Source: JACKDX01 sp964640175 (GTDB lineage Bacteria > Myxococcota_A > Polyangia > Polyangiales > GCA-016699535). From it: a DNA stretch of 64,000 bases. The notes under the pieces are model-generated. The model did not search any database and had not been told where the DNA came from. It saw only the letters and a program-made list of their open reading frames with translations. A program made the translations under genes and the position numbers. The stretch is taken from NCBI GenBank assembly GCA_964640175.1, contig CAZXFW010000001.1, positions 1 to 64,000 on the forward strand, read 5' to 3'. Shown here piece by piece: positions 8,855-18,143 of the stretch. Position 1 is the stretch's first letter, and every line of letters begins with the position of its first letter.

Positions 8855-10123
8855 ATGCGTAGAACATCAGGAGTATCCCGGCTGCGCGCATTGACTGCAT
8901 GGATCGTTCTCGTATTGACGTTGGGGTGTGCAGGTACCCAACGGCCTCAGACGCCTACAACGGATACTACTACCGTCAAGCCACCCGAGCACTTGCTCAC
9001 GCTTGCTGACGTTAACGCCGAATTCGACATCCGTGTTCCCTACACTGCAACGCTCTTAGTCGCCCTACACGACTTGGCCCGTGTTCCGGGGTCGTTCAGC
9101 GCTGCTTCCACCTGGAAGCCATGGTTTGGGGACTGGGTAACCCATCCTCCTACGTGGCTCAGAAACTACCGCAATGCGTTTATCCGACTGAAGCGCTCTC
9201 CCTACTATAGGCACACTCTTGGCCATGGTTACGGAGCCTTTTATTACTGTGCAAATACAGATCGACCCATCCCCGAGTTAATTGATTGTCTACAGCGTCT
9301 TTACGCGCCTCAAGATTCACTGACGATCAAAACAGCTGTCACTCATATAGACGAGCGTTTGCGTGTCCATTGGGCGCAATATCAAAAGCCCATGGGTGAG
9401 TTCGCCGAAAAAATGCGCTTGTTGCTCCATCAGCGACCTACGCCCCAACTCATTCAAGAGCTCAGGTGGTTTTTTGATCTCAACCCTTCTCTAAAGTTAG
9501 GGTTCACATTGGTCTTGGTAGTAATTCCTCCTAGAGATCCGTCTCTGATAGGCGGAGGAAGGCAACATGACACCGTGCTCACCCTTGCCGTCAATGTGTC
9601 GAGCAGCGTCGCACAGCATGCCGAAATTGTGTTCCACGAGCTTAGCCACCTCGCATCAAAGCACACGCTTTATCGAAATGCTTTTATTCAGGGGGCATCC
9701 ACCGCAGGGATATCGGGAGCAATTACAAAATCTTATGCCGAGGAGGCGATGGCCAGTGCCTTTGGACAAGGACTTGCTGCTGCGCGCTTAAATCCTAACT
9801 TCGATTCACGAAAAGCCGTTTTTTATTACCATCCCGCAATCGACGCAATTGCTCGTGGCTTGTATGAGTATTGGAAAGTCGACCGATCGCTGAGGTTTGG
9901 AAGCGCTTTCGGAGCACAACTGGCTCACATTGTTGAACAGAGCTACCCCCAACACCGCTGGACCTTTGAAGACTATCTACGTCACTTCATACTTATGCAC
10001 ACGAATGACAAAGTGCTACCAATCATTCGCAACGCACAACAGATGCTGCGCAGCGCCTACACTGTGTTTGCCAACAGCAAAAAAAACACGCCCAAGCCTG
10101 GCTGGCACTCAGCGCCCCACTGA
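8855..10123 (+). CDS. Putative zinc-metalloprotease-like lipoprotein
   Basis: The protein starts with an Arg-rich n-region, a hydrophobic core and the lipobox LTLGC at about residue 25, then a Thr/Pro linker. At about residue 265 it carries EIVFHELSHLASKH, an HExxH zinc-binding motif in a helix. About 30 residues on lies SYAEEAMASAFGQG, whose glutamates could supply the third zinc ligand, as in gluzincins. The rest is helical. The reaction would be peptide hydrolysis at the cell envelope, but the family is not recognised and the substrate is unknown. An upstream ATG at 8825 is in frame. The ATG at 8855 gives a better lipoprotein signal. Confidence 0.65.
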   Translation: MRRTSGVSRLRALTAWIVLVLTLGCAGTQRPQTPTTDTTTVKPPEHLLTLADVNAEFDIRVPYTATLLVALHDLARVPGSFSAASTWKPWFGDWVTHPPTWLRNYRNAFIRLKRSPYYRHTLGHGYGAFYYCANTDRPIPELIDCLQRLYAPQDSLTIKTAVTHIDERLRVHWAQYQKPMGEFAEKMRLLLHQRPTPQLIQELRWFFDLNPSLKLGFTLVLVVIPPRDPSLIGGGRQHDTVLTLAVNVSSSVAQHAEIVFHELSHLASKHTLYRNAFIQGASTAGISGAITKSYAEEAMASAFGQGLAAARLNPNFDSRKAVFYYHPAIDAIARGLYEYWKVDRSLRFGSAFGAQLAHIVEQSYPQHRWTFEDYLRHFILMHTNDKVLPIIRNAQQMLRSAYTVFANSKKNTPKPGWHSAPH

Positions 10124-10138
10124 CAGCACCCCCAAGCC

Positions 10139-11029
10139 TTAGGCACGCTTACGGCGTTGAAGCATCCCGTCGATGCCAAATGTTGAATATAGACCATGGG
10201 TGATTTCCTCAAGTTTGTGATTGTAATCTTCGACAGCCTGACCCATGCCCATGGCATCCACCACGGTGCGAAACGGCCGCTGGCCTGCAGGCAGTGCGAT
10301 CAACGTCACCACAGCGTCTGCCACTCGTTGAGGATTTTGAGCAGGATTGCTGGCCAATGCTTGCTCAAAACCAGCCAACATGTGTTCCGGTGCATGTGCC
10401 ACATCGCCGTACCCCGCAGCACGAGACGAATCGCTTGGACGCATTAAATGGTCCATAAATGTCGTGGGATAACCCCCTGGTTCCACCAAACACACATCGA
10501 TACCAAAGGCTGAAAGCTCTGTGCTGTAGTTCTCCGTCAATGCTTCAAGCGCCCATTTGGTGGCATTGTAGGGCCCATAAAATGGGAGCGCAATTCTGCC
10601 AAGTAAGCTGGAAATATGCATCAGCAAACCTTGCTTGCGCTCTCGCATATGAGGCATCACGGCACGATTGACACGATGCACACCTACAACATTGATGTTA
10701 AACAATTGTTGGATGTCTTCGGGCGTAAACGCTTCTTGCAGCCCAAGTACGCCAACGCCTGCATTGTTAATTACCACATCAAGGTGGCCTACTTTGGCGA
10801 TGGCCTGTTCAATGGATCTGTTAACACTGTCATCGTCAGCCACATCCATCTCAAGAACAATCGCCCCTTGTTTTTCCAAAGCCTCTTTAACGCTTTGGTT
10901 TCGGCCGTTGATGGCTCGCATCGTGGCCACGACACGATGATCCTTTGCCAAAAGCCCCTGAGCAATGAGTTTTCCAAACCCACCTGATGCACCTGTTAGT
11001 AAAATAGTGTGTCCCATGGTCGCTGTCAT
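10139..11029 (-). CDS. Short-chain dehydrogenase/reductase
   Basis: A classical SDR of 296 residues. It shows the cofactor motif TGASGGFG near residue 13, DVADDDSV for the adenine contact, NNAG at about 90, the catalytic Ser in HISSLLGR, and YxxxK as YNATK at about 160, followed by VEPGG. The basic residue in ATMR after the second strand suggests NADPH preference. This branch (NNAGVGVLG, GGYPTTF) is usually annotated only as SDR-family oxidoreductase, and the substrate cannot be told. It lies between a lipoprotein gene on the opposite strand, which it meets tail to tail, and a divergent S41 peptidase gene. Confidence 0.85.
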   Translation of the reverse strand: MTATMGHTILLTGASGGFGKLIAQGLLAKDHRVVATMRAINGRNQSVKEALEKQGAIVLEMDVADDDSVNRSIEQAIAKVGHLDVVINNAGVGVLGLQEAFTPEDIQQLFNINVVGVHRVNRAVMPHMRERKQGLLMHISSLLGRIALPFYGPYNATKWALEALTENYSTELSAFGIDVCLVEPGGYPTTFMDHLMRPSDSSRAAGYGDVAHAPEHMLAGFEQALASNPAQNPQRVADAVVTLIALPAGQRPFRTVVDAMGMGQAVEDYNHKLEEITHGLYSTFGIDGMLQRRKRA

Positions 11030-11115
11030 AGCTTGTCAGGCTTTTCATGTCGACACAATCATCACAATCCATACAGAGTGGCAGAAACCCCATTATCCAT
11101 GTCATACTCACAAGG

Positions 11116-12444
11116 ATGCGTCTGTGGTGGTTTGGATACATTGCTTGCTTATTACTCACGGCCTGCAGCTCCGAAGAAGCCTCCTCCGAGCTCGATGGCA
11201 TTTGGCGCACCGTCGGCGACAGCGACATCGTCATTTCCAAAGGCGACAGTAGCAAGGTGTATCATTTGACGGATGAGCATTGTTACCTGGCAAGCAGTGC
11301 TCCCCCACCGGCCCCTGGTCCTGGTAACATTGTGCCACAAGTCCTCGAGAGCATTTTCACCGGTGAGCCAGGCGCCCGGGAGCTCGAGCTTCACCTAGAT
11401 ACTGGCTCCATTCGATTCTTCAAAGAGCTCGCAGCACTCCCTGATCACTGCGTCAGCTACGACGACACTGATGCTCAAAACCCCAGACTGAATTTCGAAA
11501 TCTTCTGGCAAACGTTCAATGAAAACTACGCCTTTTTTCAAGAACGCGGCGTGGATTGGGCCGCGCAGTATCAACAGCATCAAGCGCGTGTCACCACGGA
11601 AACTACTCCTGAAATGTTGTTTCAGGTCATGACCGATATGTTGGCGCCTCTCAATGATGCCCATGTGCAAATTGTTGCCGGAAACACGGGCCTTTTTAGT
11701 CCAGGGGCGGATTATCCGAATGCAGATGTGCTAGGTGAGTTTTTGCCTGTGATTGAGAGCCAGTACATCGTCGGTGGACAATACGCCACCACGGAGAACG
11801 GCCAGGTTTTCTATGGAACACTCGAACAGAACATCGGCTACATGAACATCGGCAGCTTCTCTTACTACGATCCCAATAACACCGAAGGTTCAGCAGCCAA
11901 CGAGTACGCCGCGATCGATGCGACATTCAATCAGGTCTTTGCAGAACTGCAAGCTACCGACGCGCTGATCATTGATTTGCGCCTCTCCCCTGGCGGGCTC
12001 ACGTTGTACCGCAACCGCATTGCTGCGATGTTCACGGATGCCACGTTTACCGCGCTACATACCAAACTCACAGACACAGAGCTCGACCCACCTGAAATCG
12101 ATGTGATCATCGATCCACACCCAACGTTACACTATAGCCGCCCCGTGTATGTGCTAACCAGCGGCTATACCGCCAGCGCCGCCGAGCATCTTGCCTTGGT
12201 GCTAGGAGAACTCGAAGACGTATACCTCATCGGTGAGCCTACCCGTGGCACACTCTCCTCGGTGCTCACCAAGATTCTCCCCAATGGCTGGGTGATCACA
12301 CTCTCCAACAACGTGGTCCGCTCCCCCGACGGCATCGCTTACGAAGTACAAGGGGTGCCCCCCGACACCACCGTCACCTTCAGCCACACCGACATCGATG
12401 AAGAGCGCGACCCCTTCATCGACGCTGTGCTAAGCCAGCAATAG
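11116..12444 (+). CDS. S41-family (C-terminal processing-type) peptidase lipoprotein
   Basis: A serine peptidase of the S41/CtpA-tricorn type anchored as a lipoprotein. The ATG at 11116 gives MRLWWFGYIACLLLTAC, a compact type II signal with lipobox LTAC. A GTG-free longer frame with ATG at 11047 exists but adds 23 residues ahead of this signal. The catalytic core shows IGYMNIGSFSYYD, ALIIDLRLSPGG, and the serine region TSGYTASAAEHLAL, followed by GEPTRGTLS and YEVQGVPPD at the end. The Ser in TASAAE is the expected nucleophile. No PDZ domain is obvious. It probably trims or degrades envelope proteins. Confidence 0.85.
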   Translation: MRLWWFGYIACLLLTACSSEEASSELDGIWRTVGDSDIVISKGDSSKVYHLTDEHCYLASSAPPPAPGPGNIVPQVLESIFTGEPGARELELHLDTGSIRFFKELAALPDHCVSYDDTDAQNPRLNFEIFWQTFNENYAFFQERGVDWAAQYQQHQARVTTETTPEMLFQVMTDMLAPLNDAHVQIVAGNTGLFSPGADYPNADVLGEFLPVIESQYIVGGQYATTENGQVFYGTLEQNIGYMNIGSFSYYDPNNTEGSAANEYAAIDATFNQVFAELQATDALIIDLRLSPGGLTLYRNRIAAMFTDATFTALHTKLTDTELDPPEIDVIIDPHPTLHYSRPVYVLTSGYTASAAEHLALVLGELEDVYLIGEPTRGTLSSVLTKILPNGWVITLSNNVVRSPDGIAYEVQGVPPDTTVTFSHTDIDEERDPFIDAVLSQQ

Positions 12445-12503
12445 ACAGGCTGATCCTGTTGGCATCTTGGGGGCACTCCGACAATCGATCGCTCAATCTG
12501 GAT

Positions 12504-12538
12504 CATGTGCCAAAATTATGGTAAATATTTGGCACATG
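12504..12538. repeat. 11-bp perfect inverted repeat at an ATPase gene start
   Basis: CATGTGCCAAA (12504-12514) and TTTGGCACATG (12528-12538) form a perfect 11-bp inverted repeat with a 13-nt spacer. The right arm ends in the ATG (12536) that best starts the following DUF4143 ATPase. Another ATG (12518) lies in the spacer. It could be an operator or an RNA hairpin that hides the start. Confidence 0.75.
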
Positions 12539-13687
12539 TACCAAAGACTAGCTAAGCTGTCGAAAACACACTCTTTTTTCCTGTTTGGGGCACGGGGCAC
12601 GGGAAAAACTGAGCTCCTAAAACAGCGACTATCGCCAAACAAAGCGTTCGTGGTGAACCTTCTTGATCCTGAGCTCGTTAATGAGTTGAGTGCGTATCCT
12701 AACCGTTTGCTCTCTCTTATTGGTCCCCCATCAAAGCCCTGGATTGTGATCGATGAAGTGCAGAAAGTGCCCGCCCTCCTAGACATCGTTCATCACCAGA
12801 TCAGTGAACAAAACTTCAAATTCGCGCTCACGGGTTCGAGCGCGCGAAAGCTCAAACGCGGCGCGGCCAATTTGTTGGCAGGCAGAGCGTTTGTTTTCAA
12901 CTTGTTTCCGCTAACCCATGTTGAGCTTGGCAATGATTTCCTCTTACACGATGCACTAAATTTTGGAACTTTACCTGAAGTTTGCAATCTAGAAGATCCT
13001 CTCGATAAGAAGAGATTTCTTAAAGCCTACGCCAACACCTATCTGAAAGAAGAGATTATCGCAGAGCAAATCGTTCGTAACCTTCCTCCATTTAGACGGT
13101 TCCTGAACATCGTAGGGTTACACACCACCGAAATCGTCAGTTATTCAAACATTGCCAAGGACATTGACTCGGATGCGAAAACTGTGCAGCGATATTATGA
13201 GATCCTGGAAGATACTCTCCTTGGCTTTTATCTACCAAGCTTCGGCAAGTCTGTTAGAAAACAGCAACGCAAATCCAAAAAATTTTATTTCTTGGATAAT
13301 GGGCTAGTGAGAGCCCTTAGTAGACGCATTGATGATGCGCTAGTAAGTCAGAGTTTTGAGTATGGCCAGCTGTTTGAGAATTTTGTGGTCAATGAAGTGT
13401 ATCGATTGCTTAGTTACTCCGAAAAAGAATTTAAACTGTCGTTTCTGCGCGTGTCCGAGAATCAAGAAATCGACTTGATCATCGAAAAAGGCGGATCTGA
13501 GGTCTACGCGTGCGAGATCAAGGCCACAAATAAAGCTGATGATCGACACGTACGCTCGTTGCAAACGCTTGGAAGTGATATCGACGGTGCGAAACTGAGA
13601 TTGATTTCTTGTGACCCCACAGTCAAACAGTTTGGCAACGTCACTGCCCTTCCCTGGCAAGCAGCTCTTTCGGAAATCTGCCTCTAG
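12536..13687 (+). CDS. AAA-type ATPase with DUF4143 domain (first copy)
   Basis: A P-loop ATPase of the AAA_14/DUF4143 class. The start MYQRLAKLSKTHSFFLFG fits family members. Walker A is GARGTGKT near residue 20, Walker B is IVIDEVQKVP near 75, and FALTGSSARKL is the sensor-1-like segment. The C-terminal half is DUF4143, ending in a PD-(D/E)xK-like pattern (IDLIIEKG...YACEIKA). Such proteins are patchily distributed and their role is poorly known. The frame extends upstream to 12467, but conservation begins at the chosen ATG. No Shine-Dalgarno is visible and the start is covered by an inverted repeat. The gene is AT-richer than its neighbours, which suggests transfer. Confidence 0.85.
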   Translation: MYQRLAKLSKTHSFFLFGARGTGKTELLKQRLSPNKAFVVNLLDPELVNELSAYPNRLLSLIGPPSKPWIVIDEVQKVPALLDIVHHQISEQNFKFALTGSSARKLKRGAANLLAGRAFVFNLFPLTHVELGNDFLLHDALNFGTLPEVCNLEDPLDKKRFLKAYANTYLKEEIIAEQIVRNLPPFRRFLNIVGLHTTEIVSYSNIAKDIDSDAKTVQRYYEILEDTLLGFYLPSFGKSVRKQQRKSKKFYFLDNGLVRALSRRIDDALVSQSFEYGQLFENFVVNEVYRLLSYSEKEFKLSFLRVSENQEIDLIIEKGGSEVYACEIKATNKADDRHVRSLQTLGSDIDGAKLRLISCDPTVKQFGNVTALPWQAALSEICL

Positions 13688-13723
13688 GATAAATAGCTAG
13701 TTCTGGAGGCATTTTTCGAAGAG

Positions 13724-16240
13724 CTATCTGGAACGAGACGCCACCGTGCTCAATAAGGCCACCCGGCGCTCCAATGTGTTGGTGAGATGAACTAGGCGCA
13801 TCTGCAATTGCTGAAGCTCATTCGAGACTTGCACCGCGTGTTGCCAGTCTGTCCCTTGACTAGGCAGCATTGGTATTTTATCAAGCAATTCCGTCACAAG
13901 CCCTGCATCCGCTTGCTGAGTTGTCTTTACTGCGTTCAGCAGCGAGGTTAGGGTTTCTCTCGCGCGCACACCAAGTGCAGTGCTCAATCCAGCAACGAGG
14001 GTCTCCGTACTCTGCACAGTCCAATCGGTATCCGATCGCATGTGCCTCACCAGCTCCATCCAGGTTTCGTCATAGCGTGACGGGCGCTCCGAAGTAAGAA
14101 GCTCTGCCAGATTGGCTGCAAGGGTTTCTAAGGCATGCGTTGGAATTTTGGGAACCCAATCCTCTGGGCCGTAAAGAGCGGTTCCTAACCGTTCCCAAAA
14201 AGGAATTGGTTGATCTTCCCATATACTTAAAACATTACCGAGCGAGTCCAGATGTTCATCAAACGTCACCCTTACTCGTCCAGTGCTTTGCAGACCGTAC
14301 GCTGCCCTCGCCGCACCCACGTTCTTGGCAAACATGTCGTATCCCTCAGTGCCCGTCACTTGCTTTGTGGCAAGGGCATACTCGGGATGATCTGTAGGAA
14401 GCACTAAGAATGCCCAGGTAGGATCCGAGCTCGTCCTTTGTCCCGGATCAACAAGCGATGCTGTGCTCGTCATGCCCGCATGCAAAACAATCGAAGTTAA
14501 TGAGCTCAAGTGCATGATGCCTGAAGCGTGAGCATCCAAATACTCCGCCGTATGGTGTTGTTCCCATAGAGAAAAACACGAAGGCGCAAACGCCTCAGCA
14601 AGCTGAGGCGCAAGCACACTACCGTAGTCTTTCCAGAAGTCCACACTGACTAAGTTTGGCAAGGCATACCGAAGCGTTGCCATCCATGCGCTTTCTTCCA
14701 CATCGGGACGCTGAGTACTCGCGGTTTGCATCGCAGCAAGTACTGCTCCGGCCAACGCAAGCTTGGTAGCTCGACCCATCCAAACTGCAGCCTCTGCTCC
14801 CTTGCCAGCTTTAAGCACCGCAGTGGGCGCTACAAAAGACAGCGCGAATCCCGCACATGCTATTTGAGTTTTTTCAATATCTGCAGCGCGCTGTAGATCT
14901 GTTTGAAACCTAGCACGTAGTTGATCATGCATGGCAGTGTACTCGGGATACAATGCCAAGAGCCCACTGGCTTCCATAAGCCCCCAAAAATACCAAACGT
15001 GTTCCGAAACATCTATATTTCCGCGATAATTATCGCCTAACTGAGTTATCAATTGTGTGAGCGTCTGAAGTTGAGTGATTCGAGTATCCGCATACCAACT
15101 CAATGCACGCCGATATTGCTCTTGCCAAGACCCAGCCTGCTCTGGATCAACCGACGAACGATAGGCCTCCTCAGCAGCCCGTTGGGCTAACTTGCCAATC
15201 TCGGTGGGAGCTTCCCGTCTAAATACACCTGGAGTCTTGACATATAACCACGCATAAGACGCTTGGGCCCTTAGCAACATTGACATGGTCGGCTCGATGA
15301 ACGCTCGCAAGCTATCGTGAATGTCTGAAATGGCGGCATATTCCGCCGCTAACATATCAAGATATTGCGGATCCCACGGATTGTGTGAATCAAGTTTGTC
15401 AAGGGTATGCTCGATGCTTTGAAGCACCCCCTGCGTGTAGCTACGCGAAAAAAGCTGTGCGTGCTCCTCAACCTCAAACAGCTCAGCGAGTACTTGCCTA
15501 TACATATCCAAACAGCGGGATACTTCATCAACAAGAATTCCATAGTCCAGCTGCGCGTTATACTCCGAAGGATCAGGCGGATTGTGAAGGCGCTCAATCC
15601 AAGGCTCACAGTAGCCCAACGAGCCGAACTCTTGTCCAAACATGACTCTCGAAAACAAGCGAATCCATTGAGAGTTACGGTCTAGGTTCTCGTAAATCAA
15701 CGCATGCTGCTTTGCCATGCCGAGCGCATACTCTGAATCGGATTGGACTCTACTACTTACCTCATTCCAGAGGCCATCCTCCAAGGCGAGCGCAGGATTT
15801 ACAAATTGCTCCACGACCAAGCGGATGTAGTCACCGGTGATTATGTCACCCGGATCGTCATGATGATGCTGAGGTAAAGGTACATGTGAAGCTGTCGGAT
15901 TTGCCACCCGCCACAGTGCCGTCTTTCCAGCCGCAGAAAACGGCGCTGTGTATTCATCTATAAGGGAAGGCTCTTTAGGCTCTTTCAGACGACTCCAAGC
16001 AGTATCGACTTTGGGATCAAAGCACTCGTAGGAAAAGAAATTGTCGCATAGGTCCTGTGCCGCGCATTCATGCTGAGATCCTGTAGGGCAATACTTTGGC
16101 CTGCAATTAGAATCGTTGACTGGGCTACACTGCGCACGCCTGTCACTACCGAAGCCGTCATCCGCACCCGGCGCACACGCAGCAAACCAAACCCATGTTG
16201 CCACTATAATCCAATCGAAAGATGCTTGTAAACGCCGCAT
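13724..16240 (-). CDS. Large lipoprotein of unknown function, 838 aa
   Basis: The N-terminus is a type II signal (hydrophobic IIVATWVWFAAC, then APGADDGFG). The sequence right after the Cys, CAPGADD, resembles CAPGADE in the double-lipobox protein encoded two genes upstream. A Cys-rich segment follows within 60 residues (eight or so cysteines), perhaps disulfide-bonded. The remaining 750 residues are predominantly helical with many Trp, Tyr and Arg, and no recognised catalytic motif. A moderately hydrophobic Ala-rich patch near residue 490 is not a clear membrane segment. It is third in a same-strand set of lipoprotein genes, 73 nt after the previous stop. Confidence 0.7.
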   Translation of the reverse strand: MRRLQASFDWIIVATWVWFAACAPGADDGFGSDRRAQCSPVNDSNCRPKYCPTGSQHECAAQDLCDNFFSYECFDPKVDTAWSRLKEPKEPSLIDEYTAPFSAAGKTALWRVANPTASHVPLPQHHHDDPGDIITGDYIRLVVEQFVNPALALEDGLWNEVSSRVQSDSEYALGMAKQHALIYENLDRNSQWIRLFSRVMFGQEFGSLGYCEPWIERLHNPPDPSEYNAQLDYGILVDEVSRCLDMYRQVLAELFEVEEHAQLFSRSYTQGVLQSIEHTLDKLDSHNPWDPQYLDMLAAEYAAISDIHDSLRAFIEPTMSMLLRAQASYAWLYVKTPGVFRREAPTEIGKLAQRAAEEAYRSSVDPEQAGSWQEQYRRALSWYADTRITQLQTLTQLITQLGDNYRGNIDVSEHVWYFWGLMEASGLLALYPEYTAMHDQLRARFQTDLQRAADIEKTQIACAGFALSFVAPTAVLKAGKGAEAAVWMGRATKLALAGAVLAAMQTASTQRPDVEESAWMATLRYALPNLVSVDFWKDYGSVLAPQLAEAFAPSCFSLWEQHHTAEYLDAHASGIMHLSSLTSIVLHAGMTSTASLVDPGQRTSSDPTWAFLVLPTDHPEYALATKQVTGTEGYDMFAKNVGAARAAYGLQSTGRVRVTFDEHLDSLGNVLSIWEDQPIPFWERLGTALYGPEDWVPKIPTHALETLAANLAELLTSERPSRYDETWMELVRHMRSDTDWTVQSTETLVAGLSTALGVRARETLTSLLNAVKTTQQADAGLVTELLDKIPMLPSQGTDWQHAVQVSNELQQLQMRLVHLTNTLERRVALLSTVASRSR

Positions 16241-16313
16241 AAAAAGTGAGCCAATGTCCTAATCTGACACATAGCGCTGCCGGTGCAACCCGACACGGTG
16301 AGGCTCTTAACTA

Positions 16314-18125
16314 CTAGCCACCACCACCAAACAAGAGTGCACCTAGCCTAACGAGGGTAACGATGTCACCGGCGATATCTGCATAATCTGCAAGGGTTTG
16401 ACAATCACCACCAATGCCGCCGGGCACCGCACCTTCACAAGCACCTGAGACATGAGAATAACCCATGGTGTTACGGTCGGCTGTCACTGCATACGTGTGT
16501 AGATCAGCGCCAGCAGGTACGCATACTGTGTATGTGCTGTCATCGAGATCATCAGGATCACCCACCATAACATTCGCTGCTTGACCCCTTGCCCCGTCCA
16601 ATAGCTGAGCGACGGTATGGCCAGTCGTTAAAGAGCTGGTAGTTAGATCGCCACCTAAGTTAGCGACACCAACGCTTACTGATGGCGTACTCGAATCTTG
16701 TCCGGGCACGATAACCGGAAATTCCAAACACGTGCCTCCAGTATACCCCGCAGGTAAGGTCACGTTTGGCCTTGCAACTTCGACTTCATCATAATCCCCG
16801 CATACGGGAAGCGAAATGAAAGCGGCCGGACTCCCATCAGGAAGAACCGTATATGGGGCTTGGCGAGGACCAGCATTCAACGCAGCAGCCTGAAGATAAT
16901 CTATAATCTGGCTGCAGTCGGTTGCTTCCCTAATCAATTTTTGGAACGCGCCCATATCCTGAACCCCGAAAAGCTGTGCAACGTTATACGTAGGATTAGG
17001 CGTCGATGCAGTCGTCGTAGATACCTCAAAAAGTCTGGCACTCGGAGTAAACACCGACGTCACCGGATCTTGGATGCCTTCATACCCATAAAAACCAAAC
17101 TGACCGACGTACTGGGCATCCACCTGATCGCCACTCATGTCGTAATACCAGCTACCCGCTTGAAATCGAAATTGAAGACTATCTACAGTTAGGACCGCGT
17201 AGATTTGTGTCACATCTTGGCCAAGGCCCCACGGACCGCCGTCAGCAAGGTTTCGAGCGAATTGAATTCCGAAGCCTCCATTTTGGTCGCCGAATGGTAC
17301 GCTGATGATGGACGTTATATTTGCTCCCGGCTCAACACGAACCATCATGCGGGGGGCAGTACTTAACGTTGGACTCGGGGTAGAAACGAGCTCCTGATCC
17401 ACAGGAGGGATTGGCAACGGCGCTGAACAAGCCGAAAGGAGTAGTACTACCGGAATTATAGTAAGAGCCAGAACAGCCAGTGTCCTCCACGATACCAAGC
17501 CAAGACCAGCTACCTCGGCGGAGGTTAGAGCACTTCGAGCTGCCGTAACGTCGGCTACAGACGCATTGCTCGCGCTCCCACTAGAGAACGCTGTTTCGGC
17601 AAGAAAGGTCCGAATGCCTCCAGGCTCCTGTCCTGTTCTTACCTGTTCCAATAGCTGCCAGTGACGCCATGATAGATTTTTCTGAAACAGCCCAGAAAGA
17701 GCAGCTTCGGCCAGTAAGGCCTGTGTTTCCTTATTAGAAGCGTCATTGACCAATGCCGCAGGAAGCTTGTTGGCCTCAGAACTCCATTTCACCATGGTAT
17801 GGAATGCCGAAACAGCATCACCGCTTGGCTCTGCATTCTTTTTTACTGCCTGATACGCAAAATCGGCACCTTGTTCACACTGGGCCTGCTTCAGTAACTT
17901 GTCAGTTGCCGATGCGGCAAACTCAGAGGCCGCCCAGGTTTTGCAGGGCTTTTTAACCTGATCCAAAAGCGTCAGCCCTGATAATGCATTGTTATCGAAG
18001 CTGGAGTCCTGCTCACTGCCCAAAGAGCAGCCATGGATCGGCGAGGTGGCCATTAGCGCAACCACAAGTGTCGCGACACAACGATTTGCAAACGTTAGGA
18101 TAGAGCGTGACATCATAAACCTCAT
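16314..18125 (-). CDS. Double-lipobox protein, paralogue B
   Basis: This 603-residue protein has a signal-like N-terminus with a candidate lipidated Cys33 (SPIHGC) and a second, internal hydrophobic helix (about 214-230). The helix is preceded by WR and ends in a canonical lipobox LSAC with Cys233. The region between aligns along its length with paralogue A: CKTW.../ATDKLLKQAQCEQGA, a middle helical part, and AGLGLVSWR. After Cys233 a Pro-rich linker leads to a beta-rich domain of about 340 residues unlike that of paralogue A. GAGG lies 6 nt before ATG. It starts 18 nt after paralogue A's stop, so the two form an operon. Function unknown. Confidence 0.75.
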   Translation of the reverse strand: MRFMMSRSILTFANRCVATLVVALMATSPIHGCSLGSEQDSSFDNNALSGLTLLDQVKKPCKTWAASEFAASATDKLLKQAQCEQGADFAYQAVKKNAEPSGDAVSAFHTMVKWSSEANKLPAALVNDASNKETQALLAEAALSGLFQKNLSWRHWQLLEQVRTGQEPGGIRTFLAETAFSSGSASNASVADVTAARSALTSAEVAGLGLVSWRTLAVLALTIIPVVLLLSACSAPLPIPPVDQELVSTPSPTLSTAPRMMVRVEPGANITSIISVPFGDQNGGFGIQFARNLADGGPWGLGQDVTQIYAVLTVDSLQFRFQAGSWYYDMSGDQVDAQYVGQFGFYGYEGIQDPVTSVFTPSARLFEVSTTTASTPNPTYNVAQLFGVQDMGAFQKLIREATDCSQIIDYLQAAALNAGPRQAPYTVLPDGSPAAFISLPVCGDYDEVEVARPNVTLPAGYTGGTCLEFPVIVPGQDSSTPSVSVGVANLGGDLTTSSLTTGHTVAQLLDGARGQAANVMVGDPDDLDDSTYTVCVPAGADLHTYAVTADRNTMGYSHVSGACEGAVPGGIGGDCQTLADYADIAGDIVTLVRLGALLFGGGG

Positions 18126-18143
18126 GGTAAACCTCGGAAAGAA

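Noticed and set aside
12528..12543. TTGGCAC near the ATPase start considered as a sigma-54 promoter
   Set aside because: The GC element expected about 5 nt after TGGCAC (TTGC) is missing; the sequence is better explained as an inverted-repeat arm.
13690..13735. ATAGCT/AGCTAT inverted repeat between the ATPase and the 838-residue lipoprotein as a shared terminator
   Set aside because: Six-bp arms are separated by a long loop and there is no matching run of T.
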